Shown here: piece by piece, positions 1-7,888 of the stretch
How positions within the stretch are numbered: position 1 is the stretch's first letter
Layout of the letters: every line of letters begins with the position of its first letter
Source of the DNA: Oscillospiraceae bacterium
GTDB lineage: Bacteria; Bacillota; Clostridia; Oscillospirales; CAG-272
DNA length: 64,000 nt
Direction of reading: 5' to 3'
NCBI GenBank assembly: GCA_015064155.1
Contig: SVST01000003.1
Span: forward strand, 95,411-159,410
Made by a program: the position numbers and the translations under genes
Notes under the pieces: generated by a model
Told to the model about the DNA's origin: nothing
Database searches by the model: none
What the model saw: the letters and a program-made list of their open reading frames with translations, nothing else

Positions 1-374
1 TCAACGCGATGCAGATCGGCATATACCGAATAAAAGCCGTAGCTGATTTCGGGGAAAGCCACACCCGTGTGCGATCCGTCGCAAAATGCCATAAACGAAA
101 AATTCAAAATATCGTCCGATCCATTGGAAACAAACACGTTTGCTTTTTCAACCCCAAACTGCTTTGCGATCTTTTCTCGCAAAACACCGCAGGTCGGATC
201 GGAATACAACCGCAGCTCCTCCACGCGCTCCTTTGAAATGGCACGAATAACCCCCTCGGAGGGAGGAAACGGAGATTCATTGGTATTCAGCTTGATATAT
301 TTCATGTCGGTGGGCTGCTCACCGGGCGTATATGCCACCAACGATTGGTATTTTTCTGCCAAAAAACGGCTCAT
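1..374 (-). CDS. hisC: Histidinol-phosphate aminotransferase, N-terminal part
   Basis: PLP-dependent class I/II aminotransferase making L-histidinol phosphate from imidazole acetol phosphate and glutamate. Only the first 124 codons are here; the gene runs off the left edge. The translation shows the HisC N-terminal pattern: an N-T-N-E-S-P-F-P-P segment near residue 31, LYSDPTCGVLREKIA near residue 56, and the VSNGSDDIL cofactor-loop motif near residue 82. The start is the ATG at 374, preceded by an AGGAAGGG-type ribosome site. It follows hisD after 34 bases on the same strand, so it is the fifth gene of the his operon. Identity is secure from the motifs plus context. Confidence 0.9.
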   Translation of the reverse strand, partial: MSRFLAEKYQSLVAYTPGEQPTDMKYIKLNTNESPFPPSEGVIRAISKERVEELRLYSDPTCGVLREKIAKQFGVEKANVFVSNGSDDILNFSFMAFCDGSHTGVAFPEISYGFYSVYADLHRV

Positions 375-408
375 GAGAACAATTCCCTTCCTGAACGATT
401 TCGATCGT

Positions 409-1683
409 TTACTTTTTCTGACGTGCCACGGCACTTGCCGCATGGGCAGTCAAGCCTTCACGGGTGGCAAACAGCGCAACGTCCTGTGCGACCTTGCCAA
501 GTGCCTCTTTGGTATAATACGTATACTGCGATTTTTTCACAAAATCGTCTACCGACAAAGGACTGGAGAAGCGTGCCGTTCCGCCGGTGGGAAGCGTATG
601 GTTGGGACCGGCAAAATAGTCGCCCAACGCCTCGGGACAATATTTCCCCATAAACACCGATCCCGCATGTCGGATCTTGCCAAGATAATCAAAGGGATTG
701 TCCACGCAAAGCTCCAAATGCTCGGGCGCGATCTCATTTGCGATCTCAATAACACGCTCCAAGCTGTCGGCAACGATGATCTTTCCGTTTTTGTCAATCG
801 ACGTACGCGCAATTTCGGCGCGCGAAAGCATGGGAATCTGACGTTCAAGCGCAGCTTGTACGTCCAACGCCAGCTGCTCGCTGTCGGTTACAAGTACCGC
901 GCTTGCCAGCTTGTCATGCTCAGCCTGCGACAACAAATCTGCCGCAATTACATCGGCATCGCAGGTCTTGTCGGCCACCACCAAGATCTCACTGGGGCCT
1001 GCAATCATGTCGATTGCAACCTTGCCGAACACCTGTTTTTTTGCCTCTGCAACGAAGGCATTTCCGGGTCCCACGATCTTATCGACCTCGGGAACCGTTT
1101 CGGTTCCGTAAGCCAATGCCGCAACCGCCTGCGCGCCTCCGACCTTAAAGATGCGGTCCACACCGGCAATCTTTGCCGCTGCGAGAATGTTGGGGTTGAC
1201 CTTCCCGTCCTTGCCGGGAGGCGTTACCATCACGATCATCCCACATCCCGCGATTTTGGCAGGGATACTGTTCATCAAAACCGAGGAGGGATACGCTGCC
1301 GTTCCACCGGGGACGTAAAGACCGACGCGATCGATGGGGGTAATTCTTTGTCCCATAACGATGCCGTCCTCCCCCTCTATGAGAAAGCTGTTGCGCACCT
1401 GACGGCTGTGAAAGGCATAAATATTCTCCGCCGCCTTTTTCATCACGCGGACGAATTCAGCGTCTACAGAGGAGAATGCCTCGTCGATCTCTTGGGCGCT
1501 GACCTCAATTCCCGAAAGCCGTACCTTATCAAATTTTTCGCTGTATTCCAGCAACGCGCGATCACCGTTTTTGCGCACGTTTTCAATAATATCCGAAACG
1601 ATAGCCGTTACGTCAACCTCTGCTACGGCACGGGCAAAGATTTCACTGTTTGCTACCTCTCCGTACTTGTAAATGCGAATCAT
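409..1683 (-). CDS. hisD: Histidinol dehydrogenase
   Basis: Zinc enzyme that oxidises L-histidinol to L-histidine in two NAD-dependent steps, in the cytoplasm. Length 424 aa is normal. Visible family motifs: GLYVPGG near residue 121, VGPGN near 204, IAGPSEILVVAD near 227, QAEHD near 253 (a zinc-ligand region), APEHLEL near 325 and GPNHTLPTGG near 359. The ATG at 1683 lies 15 bases after the hisG stop and has only a weak GAGAAAAGAGTG ribosome site, so translation may be coupled to hisG. Between hisG and hisC in one operon. Confidence 0.97.
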   Translation of the reverse strand: MIRIYKYGEVANSEIFARAVAEVDVTAIVSDIIENVRKNGDRALLEYSEKFDKVRLSGIEVSAQEIDEAFSSVDAEFVRVMKKAAENIYAFHSRQVRNSFLIEGEDGIVMGQRITPIDRVGLYVPGGTAAYPSSVLMNSIPAKIAGCGMIVMVTPPGKDGKVNPNILAAAKIAGVDRIFKVGGAQAVAALAYGTETVPEVDKIVGPGNAFVAEAKKQVFGKVAIDMIAGPSEILVVADKTCDADVIAADLLSQAEHDKLASAVLVTDSEQLALDVQAALERQIPMLSRAEIARTSIDKNGKIIVADSLERVIEIANEIAPEHLELCVDNPFDYLGKIRHAGSVFMGKYCPEALGDYFAGPNHTLPTGGTARFSSPLSVDDFVKKSQYTYYTKEALGKVAQDVALFATREGLTAHAASAVARQKK

Positions 1684-1698
1684 TTTTTCACTCTTTTC

Positions 1699-2325
1699 TC
1701 AAGAATTTGCGATCAACACCGCAATATCCTCGCTCATTTTGCGAATCTGTTGGTTCTTAAATTTATAGCTGACCTTGTTTGCAACCAATCTTGCGCTGAT
1801 ATCGAGCACGGTTTCGCGCGGCTCCAAATCGTTTTCATACAAGGTTTTTCCGGTTTCCACGATATCCACGATGACGTCTGAAAGCCCCAAAATCGGTGCA
1901 AGCTCAATCGATCCGTTAAGCTTGATGATATCGATTTCTCGGCTGATGCTGTTATAATAGGAGCGTGCGATGTGCGGAAATTTGGTTGCAACACGCAGCG
2001 TTCTGTCGCGGTTGTCGCAAAAATCCTTTTTGCAAGCAACTGCCATACGACATTTTCCAATCCCGAGATCGGCAAGCTCGTAAATGCTCGGCTCGTATTC
2101 GGCAATGATATCGCGCCCCGCAATTCCGATATCTGCGGCACCGCGCTCTACGTAAATGACGACGTCGGAGGGCTTTACCCAAAAATAACGGACACCCTTT
2201 TCGGGATTCTCAAAAATCAGCTTTCGGTTTTCTTCATGGATGGAGGGACATTCATATCCCGCCTGCTCAAAAATTCGGTATGCCTTTTCCCCAAGACGCC
2301 CCTTGGGAAGTGCAATGTTAATCAT
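1699..2325 (-). CDS. hisG: ATP phosphoribosyltransferase, short catalytic form
   Basis: Catalyses the first step of histidine synthesis, condensing ATP and PRPP. I place the start at the ATG at 2325, which begins MINIALPKGRLGEKA, the usual HisG start; the upstream in-frame codons belong to the end of hisZ. The resulting 208 aa is the short HisG, without the C-terminal regulatory domain. It therefore needs HisZ as regulatory subunit, and hisZ is the gene just upstream. The hisZ stop overlaps this start by 8 bases. PRPP and substrate-loop motifs are seen around GAADIGIAGRDII (near residue 63). Confidence 0.96.
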   Translation of the reverse strand: MINIALPKGRLGEKAYRIFEQAGYECPSIHEENRKLIFENPEKGVRYFWVKPSDVVIYVERGAADIGIAGRDIIAEYEPSIYELADLGIGKCRMAVACKKDFCDNRDRTLRVATKFPHIARSYYNSISREIDIIKLNGSIELAPILGLSDVIVDIVETGKTLYENDLEPRETVLDISARLVANKVSYKFKNQQIRKMSEDIAVLIANS

Positions 2326-3445
2326 AGGCTTCAAGGACTTCCAAACCTCCCTTTCCAATCTGCATCCGTTGACGGAATCGAACGCTGATTGCTCCGTTTC
2401 GCTGGATCAGCACACGTTTTCCCGCTTTACGAAGCTCCTCCGCCGCGCGGATCAATGCTGCAATGTCGGTAGAAACGTCGTAGGATAAAACCACGTCGAC
2501 GTCATAAACCACCGCATCACGGTTTAACTGCTCCAAAAGATCAAGATATACGGCAAAGCCGATTGCACCGGCAGCCTTTCCCATCTTGGAAAGCAAACGG
2601 TCGTATCTTCCGCCCGACAAAACACCGTCGGGAATTCCGTTGATAAATCCGCGGAAAATAATGCCGTTATAGTAGCTCATATCGTTCACAACCGAAAAAT
2701 CAAGATACAAGCCGTCGTGACTGCCATACGCCTGCATCAGATCCGAAACACCCCGCAGCTCGCGGTATGCATCCTCCATCTTTTGTCCGCGCACCATCGG
2801 TGCAATGGCTTCCAATGCTACGTCCAGCGGCTCGTAAAGCTCGGTAATGCGGCAGATCGCCTCGGTATCATTTGACGAAATCGCATGCTGCTCGGCATAT
2901 TTCCGAATCGCGTGTGTGTTTTTGGTTTCAATATAGTTCAAAAGCTCTGCGGTTCCGTCGGGATCAATACCCGCATTCTCCAAAAGACCCGTTACAAGTC
3001 CCATGTGAGAAAGTGCCAGTACGCAATCGTTGCTGATCAACGAAAGACTCTTCTTCGCCAGCATCACGACCTCGGCAACGGCATACAAGTCGATGTCACC
3101 GATACACTCAAGTCCGGTTTGCATGATCTCGCGGAAGCCGTTCCATCCGGCTCCGGTACGGTAAACGGTTTCGTCATAAAAATACTTATGAAGCGTTTTA
3201 TCCTCTTTCCCGATATTCTTGATGATCGAAAGTGTGACGTCGGGCTTCAGTGCCATCAGCTTTCCGTTGGTATCGGTAAAGGTAAGAATATTTTCGCTTA
3301 CCAAAAAGCTTTTGTTTTTCGCATACAGATCATATTCCTCAAACTTGCTGACCCGGTACTGTGTATAGCCGTAGCGTTGATACAGATCGCGCATCGCGTA
3401 AACCGCCAGCTCGTCTTGCTTAAAAACTTCCTTATCCATTTTCAT
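2318..3445 (-). CDS. hisZ: ATP phosphoribosyltransferase regulatory subunit
   Basis: HisRS-like paralog that lacks tRNA charging and acts as the regulatory subunit of short-form HisG. 375 aa from the ATG at 3445. Class II synthetase-like features: AVYAMRDLYQRYGY near residue 14, LKPDVTLSI near 67, YDETVYRTG near 91 and SGGRYDRLLSKMG near 279. A GTG one codon upstream is only three bases from the GAGGAA ribosome site, so the ATG is preferred. That ATG shares one base with the stop of the regulator gene upstream (TGATG), implying coupling. It overlaps hisG by 8 bases. Confidence 0.94.
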   Translation of the reverse strand: MKMDKEVFKQDELAVYAMRDLYQRYGYTQYRVSKFEEYDLYAKNKSFLVSENILTFTDTNGKLMALKPDVTLSIIKNIGKEDKTLHKYFYDETVYRTGAGWNGFREIMQTGLECIGDIDLYAVAEVVMLAKKSLSLISNDCVLALSHMGLVTGLLENAGIDPDGTAELLNYIETKNTHAIRKYAEQHAISSNDTEAICRITELYEPLDVALEAIAPMVRGQKMEDAYRELRGVSDLMQAYGSHDGLYLDFSVVNDMSYYNGIIFRGFINGIPDGVLSGGRYDRLLSKMGKAAGAIGFAVYLDLLEQLNRDAVVYDVDVVLSYDVSTDIAALIRAAEELRKAGKRVLIQRNGAISVRFRQRMQIGKGGLEVLEAYD

Positions 3446-3735
3446 CACGTTTCCTCGTTCACTCGTTTCAAAATTGTTTTATAACCGCCGGTACCGTAGT
3501 TATATGCGCGGTTTATGCGGCTGATGGTTGCTGTGCTTGCACCGGTTTCCTCTACGATCTTGGTGTAAACCACCTGCTCGGAAAGCATTTTTGCCACAAG
3601 AAGACGCTGTGCCACGTCGGCAATCTCCTTTTGTGTCATCAAATCCTCCAAAAACGCGGCGCATTCCTGCTCGGTTCTAAGAGCAAGCATTGCCCGAAAA
3701 AGCAGTTGACAGCTTTCGTTTTGATATTTTTCCAT
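3445..3735 (-). CDS. TrpR-like transcriptional regulator (YerC/HisR type)
   Basis: A 96-aa all-helical protein of the YerC/YecD TrpR-related family. The diagnostic part is the helix-turn-helix near residues 52-70 with TGASTATISRINRAYNYG, which matches the YerC signature. In Firmicutes, members linked to his genes have been proposed to act as the histidine-responsive repressor HisR. Here the gene is first in the his operon and sits behind a palindromic promoter, which supports self- and operon-regulation. Start is uncertain: the AAAGGAG ribosome site is 14 bases from this ATG but 8 from a TTG at 3741. The ATG at 3771 has no ribosome site. Confidence 0.88.
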   Translation of the reverse strand: MEKYQNESCQLLFRAMLALRTEQECAAFLEDLMTQKEIADVAQRLLVAKMLSEQVVYTKIVEETGASTATISRINRAYNYGTGGYKTILKRVNEET

Positions 3736-3775
3736 AGCCAAACTCAATACTCCTTTATAAAAATTCGGCATTCAA

Positions 3776-3818
3776 AAAAGCACTTTAATATGATAACATA
3801 CTAAAGTGCTTTTGTCAA
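3776..3818 (-). promoter_or_regulatory. his operon promoter with overlapping palindromic operator
   Basis: Read on the minus strand: -35 TTGACA (3813-3818), 17-base spacer, -10 TATCAT (3790-3795). A perfect 12-bp inverted repeat, AAAAGCACTTTA at 3776-3787 and its complement at 3802-3813, with a 14-base centre, covers the region from the edge of the -35 through the -10. A protein bound there would block RNA polymerase. Position and symmetry fit an operator for the TrpR-like regulator encoded first in the operon. Confidence 0.85.
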
Positions 3819-3885
3819 GTGTTTTTTCTTATATTTTTATACAAAAAAGTGAAGAAAAAACAAGTATTTTTGCCTTTCGGAATCA

Positions 3886-3914
3886 CGGGGCCATTGTGAA
3901 ACACAACAGCCCCG
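3886..3914 (-). terminator. Strong hairpin after the 951-aa secreted protein gene
   Basis: A 13-bp stem (CGGGGC and GCCCCG at the base, TTGTG/CACAA near the tip, two G-T pairs between) with a 3-base loop, 42 bases after the stop at 3956. The T-rich stretch on the minus strand begins only some 13 bases later, so this may be a weak terminator or a 3'-end stabiliser. It separates the gene from the his promoter. Confidence 0.55.
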
Positions 3915-3955
3915 AATCGGTTTTTAAAAATACCTTAAATAGCTTTTATCCCGTA

Positions 3956-6811
3956 TCAAGCTCCGTATTCGATCACGATTCCGTCATCGGTATCGGAAAT
4001 ATCCACAGAGGGAGCCGGAGCCTCAGTAGCAGTCTTCGCGGGAGCTACCTCTACAACGGAAACCAGCACACCGTCAACGATGGTTGCACTGTAAGCCGCA
4101 CCGGTATAAACCGTGCCGTCTGCCGTCGTAGCGGTGGGTGCTGCGGTCAGCACCAAGGTACCCTTTTCAGGCACACCCTTGAAAGTGATAGCAGTCAAGT
4201 ATTTACCGCACAGAGAGTCCGCCGTCATCGAGGTGAGCGTTCCGTCATCACTGGTCGCATTGACACTATTCATAACGTAACGAGAGGTTTCAGTCGCGTC
4301 AGTCACGACAGCCTTGCCGTTGTAGGTCAAGCTGTAGGTATAACCGATGCTCGAATAGTTGGAGGAGCTGATTGCTGCCACGAAACGGATGCTGGTCTTA
4401 TCCTTGGACATCTGAACACCGCGAACCTCGGGAGTTGCGATAACAACAGGGTTTTCGTCAGCCGCACCGGCAATCACGTCAAGACCGAGAAGCTCGGAAA
4501 TCGTTTCTGCAGCCTTTTCATTGGTGGTATCCTTCAGGTAGTAAACGGTGCTACCCTCCGCAAGCTGTACCGTGATACCGTATGCACCGCCATTGGGAAT
4601 GGTAGCGGCAACGGTGGATGCAGTAAAGCTTGTAGTACTTGAATGTACCGTGGGAACACCCTCATTGTCATAACCGATAATCCAACCGGTCATGGACTTT
4701 GCATTTTCACCGAGAACAGAAGTTCCGTAGGCATAGCAGTTCGTAACAACAGGCTTGTATGCCGCTGCCGACCAATCGATGAATCCGCCGACATAGGGGT
4801 TGCCAGCGTAGTGCAGCTCGTTAACTCTGTTGTAAGAACCGATGATCTGACCAAAGGTATCACCGTATGCACCGTAATCTCTGGTGTTCTTGGTAGAACC
4901 GTAGATCGTTCCGGTATTTACGCAATCTTTGATGGTGATATTGGTGGATCCATTGCTGACCCAAGCAACGATACCGCCGAGAGATTCACCGGAAGCAAGA
5001 TTGGTAGGCTTTACAGTGCCTGCGTTCAGACACTTGTTGAACTCAAGCTTGGTAATAACGTGACCAACACGTCCCACGATACCGCCAACGATGTGGTGTC
5101 CCTGAACAAGACCGTAGTTCTGGCAACCGGTAAAGGTATACTCATAGCCGCTTCCCTGATACAGGTTGCATGCAATACCGCCGGAATACTCGGTGGAAGA
5201 AACGGTACCGTAGTTTTCGCAGTTGGTAACGCTCATCTTGTTCACGTAAATGGTATAACCGATAAGACCGCCTGCACGGCGAATACCCGAAGTACCGCCG
5301 ATATATCCGAAGTTCTTGCAGTTTTTCAAAGTCCAGGTATGGCTTGCACCGTGTCCTGCGGAAATGATACCTGCGGCAGCTGCATAAGTAGTACCGGGAT
5401 TAACGGAACCAAAGTTCACACAGTCTTGAAGCAGGACACTGGGAGTATTGGCACCTGCAACCTGACCCACGATACCTCCAGCGGTCTGAACATAGGCATC
5501 TCCGGTCGTGTTTGTACCAATATTTTTTACGGTACCGTAGTTCTTACAACCGATGATTTTTGCACCGTTCTTTGCGCCGTCGATACGGCCAATCACACCG
5601 CCCAAATTACACAAACCGGAAATATTACCATAGTTGATGCAATTGGTAACTGTGAAATTCTGCCCGTTTACATGACCCAAAATACCACCAAAGCCAAGGT
5701 TGGAGTTCTTGTCCTTAGTAATCGTAGAGGTAATATCACCGTAGTTCACACAACCGTTCAAAGACAGTTCGCCAAGAGTTGTGTTTACATGGCTGACCAT
5801 ACCTGCTGCCAGGTTTGCTCCATCACGAATGTCTGCATAGTTTACGCAATCTTCCATGTAAACCGTGCAATATGCACCGCCGGGACGTCGGAGAATGCCG
5901 CAAGTACCACCGGTAGATGTTAAGGGGTTCTTCGTATAGGTATTGGAACATCTGATCAAGGAAATGGTTGCTCTCTCGGTCGATTCATTACAATAGTTAG
6001 TCATATTGATGAAACCGCCGATCGTGCTACCAGCCAATCTTGCGTTCATCACGCAATCGGTCATTTCCAGAGTGCAGGTGTTACCGGTCGTGCAAAAGAA
6101 ACCGCCGATGTCACCGCCTGCGGAAACCCACTCACCCTCTACGCGAGAGTTCTTGACCTGAATGTAACCTGCGGCAGATTTCATCAACAGACCCATAGCA
6201 GCACTGGAAAGACCTCTGTTTCCTCTGTGAGCATAAATGGTGATGTTGTCAAAGGTAACGTCGGTGTTCTCGGTACCGTCTGCAAAAATACCGTAAATCG
6301 TACCGGTTTCGCAGTATTCAATGGGGTTTGTTTCGCTACCGAACTTCAGGTTCTTAACGGTTACGTTGTCGTTTGCAACATCGGGATTGCTGTCGGCAAT
6401 CGCGAGCATTGCATGAGACCAGGCCAGCGAGCTGGTGTACGGCTCGGTGTCGGAATACATACCGGGGTTAGTAAGAATATAACCCATGTAAATGGTATGA
6501 CCGTTACCGTCGAGGGTTGCGCCTGCGGGAATGGTAATCAACGCTTCCTCAATAGGTGCGGTTTCGTAATCGGAAGCTGCGGGACCCGCATCGGAGTTCT
6601 TAAAATCCGCCTTTACGGTTCCGGCAGAGCCGAGCGTGAGGTCTTTGGTAAGATAATAATACTTACCGGGGTCCATCTCCTTCAGCTCTTCAACCGAGCT
6701 GATTGCGATTGCGCCATCGGGAATTTCGTTTTCTGCGGATGCTACAAGGTTGAAGCTGAACATCGTCAGTACCATTGCAAGCGTCAGCACAAGTGATAGA
6801 AATTTCTTCAT
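3956..6811 (-). CDS. Secreted GLUG-like beta-solenoid repeat protein
   Basis: 951 aa with a classic signal peptide (MKK, hydrophobic stretch, cleavage after ASA near residue 27). Residues about 140-730 hold many imperfect repeats of 30-45 aa, each with a C-x-N-Y-G core and a G-G-I-x-G strand, such as CKNYGTVKN and GGIVGQVAG. This pattern resembles GLUG or right-handed beta-helix adhesin and glycan-binding domains. Residues about 790-930 form a separate domain starting VRGVQMSKDKTSIRFVA. No LPXTG, SLH or C-terminal membrane anchor is visible, so release or non-covalent wall binding is likely. The AAGGAG site 5 bases before the ATG fixes the start. Function is not known; adhesion or carbohydrate binding is inference. 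Confidence 0.85.
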   Translation of the reverse strand: MKKFLSLVLTLAMVLTMFSFNLVASAENEIPDGAIAISSVEELKEMDPGKYYYLTKDLTLGSAGTVKADFKNSDAGPAASDYETAPIEEALITIPAGATLDGNGHTIYMGYILTNPGMYSDTEPYTSSLAWSHAMLAIADSNPDVANDNVTVKNLKFGSETNPIEYCETGTIYGIFADGTENTDVTFDNITIYAHRGNRGLSSAAMGLLMKSAAGYIQVKNSRVEGEWVSAGGDIGGFFCTTGNTCTLEMTDCVMNARLAGSTIGGFINMTNYCNESTERATISLIRCSNTYTKNPLTSTGGTCGILRRPGGAYCTVYMEDCVNYADIRDGANLAAGMVSHVNTTLGELSLNGCVNYGDITSTITKDKNSNLGFGGILGHVNGQNFTVTNCINYGNISGLCNLGGVIGRIDGAKNGAKIIGCKNYGTVKNIGTNTTGDAYVQTAGGIVGQVAGANTPSVLLQDCVNFGSVNPGTTYAAAAGIISAGHGASHTWTLKNCKNFGYIGGTSGIRRAGGLIGYTIYVNKMSVTNCENYGTVSSTEYSGGIACNLYQGSGYEYTFTGCQNYGLVQGHHIVGGIVGRVGHVITKLEFNKCLNAGTVKPTNLASGESLGGIVAWVSNGSTNITIKDCVNTGTIYGSTKNTRDYGAYGDTFGQIIGSYNRVNELHYAGNPYVGGFIDWSAAAYKPVVTNCYAYGTSVLGENAKSMTGWIIGYDNEGVPTVHSSTTSFTASTVAATIPNGGAYGITVQLAEGSTVYYLKDTTNEKAAETISELLGLDVIAGAADENPVVIATPEVRGVQMSKDKTSIRFVAAISSSNYSSIGYTYSLTYNGKAVVTDATETSRYVMNSVNATSDDGTLTSMTADSLCGKYLTAITFKGVPEKGTLVLTAAPTATTADGTVYTGAAYSATIVDGVLVSVVEVAPAKTATEAPAPSVDISDTDDGIVIEYGA

Positions 6812-6855
6812 GCTTTCTCCTTATTTTTTGCCTTTTCGGCATTTAATTACGTCAA

Positions 6856-6885
6856 ATTATAGCATATAGTATATGCGTTTGTCAA
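6856..6885 (-). promoter_or_regulatory. Promoter of the 951-aa secreted protein gene, palindrome in spacer
   Basis: Minus strand: -35 TTGACA (6880-6885), 18-base spacer, -10 TATAAT (6856-6861). The spacer contains a perfect 7-bp inverted repeat around one base, GCATATA-G-TATATGC on the plus strand (6862-6876), a good place for a repressor. Confidence 0.8.
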
Positions 6886-6932
6886 GCAGAATTTGTACTT
6901 TTTACCGTTTTTTACCGTTTTTTTTGAAAATT

Positions 6933-7871
6933 TTACAGTTCCGCGGCAACAACCTGCGCAAGCACGCGTTCAACGTCCTCGGGTCTGGGAGGAAGCGTCC
7001 CCTCCGTCATGCATGCGGCGGTACCGTATGCGACGGCATTTCGAAGAGCTTCCTTTTTGTCTGCGCCCCTTGCTGTTGCCGCCAAAAGTCCCGCCAATGT
7101 GCTGTCACCCGCGCCAATCGTGGAAACGGGATGCTCCAGCTTCGGAACGGTCAGAACCAGCATCGTCTTTCCGTCCGACCATGCCGCACCGTCACCTCCA
7201 AGGCTGATCATCACCTCTTCGGCAACACCCTTTTCTACCAGTTCCTTTGCCGCGTGCGCCGCATCCTCGGAATCGGTTACTTGCCTGCCGAGAAACGCCT
7301 CGATCTCCTGTTCGTTCGGCTTGATAAACCAAGGGCGAATCATGCAAAGATCCTCGGGGGTAAGCGAATTGGAATCAACGATCACTTTCGCGCCCGATTT
7401 AATTTGCGCCTTCAAAAAATCGATTGCCTGTTGCTTTTCAATCCCGCGCGGAAGCCGTCCCGCAAATGCCAAAAGACTTCCCTCCGCCTCGGTTTGATTC
7501 AAAGCCTCTCCCATACGGGAAAGCATGATCGAATCCACCGAAAAGGTATCCAAGCTGATGCGCGTTTCCTTGTCCTTTGCGGGATGAAGCGTGATATTTT
7601 CACGAATGCGTCCCTCGGTATAAAGCGAAACCACGTTGAGTCCGTCACGGCGAAGCTGAGCCTCGAATGCGGCACCGTTTTCATCACCGAGAATAACGTA
7701 TGCCGTGTTATACGTGCCGTTTACGGTCAGCGCACGTGAAATATTCACACCCTTGCCGCCGGCATCACAAACAACGTTCTGCACGTAGTTTTCTCGTTTT
7801 GCCTCAAAACTCTCCATATAATAATGGAGGTCGAATGCGGGATTGAGCGTTACGGTTTTGATCTGTTTCAT
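6933..7871 (-). CDS. PfkB-family hexose phosphate kinase (1-phosphofructokinase type)
   Basis: 312 aa from the ATG at 7871 (MKQIKTVTLNPAFD), preceded by AGGAG at good spacing. A longer reading frame upstream has no ribosome site and overlaps the dehydrogenase gene. PfkB signatures: DAGGKGVNISRAL near residue 36 (sugar site) and the anion-hole/catalytic motif GAGDSTLAGLL near 254, with Asp as catalytic base. The TLNPAxD start is typical of FruK/LacC kinases. The likely reaction is ATP-dependent phosphorylation of fructose 1-phosphate or tagatose 6-phosphate; the sequence alone does not decide. It follows the dehydrogenase by 17 bases, so the two probably act on one hexitol or ketose phosphate route. 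Confidence 0.87.
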   Translation of the reverse strand: MKQIKTVTLNPAFDLHYYMESFEAKRENYVQNVVCDAGGKGVNISRALTVNGTYNTAYVILGDENGAAFEAQLRRDGLNVVSLYTEGRIRENITLHPAKDKETRISLDTFSVDSIMLSRMGEALNQTEAEGSLLAFAGRLPRGIEKQQAIDFLKAQIKSGAKVIVDSNSLTPEDLCMIRPWFIKPNEQEIEAFLGRQVTDSEDAAHAAKELVEKGVAEEVMISLGGDGAAWSDGKTMLVLTVPKLEHPVSTIGAGDSTLAGLLAATARGADKKEALRNAVAYGTAACMTEGTLPPRPEDVERVLAQVVAAEL

Positions 7872-7888
7872 ACCCACGGCTCCTTTCC

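Noticed and set aside
67..1881. 604-codon open frame on the plus strand opposite hisD and hisG
   Set aside because: It mirrors real his genes on the other strand, has no ribosome site and no recognisable motif. Long antisense frames arise here because TTA, CTA and TCA codons are rare in the real genes.
4643..5923. 426-codon plus-strand frame inside the secreted repeat protein gene
   Set aside because: Shadow of a repetitive gene; its composition (Asn, Cys, Thr, Val repeats) is the antisense image of the C-N-Y-G repeats.
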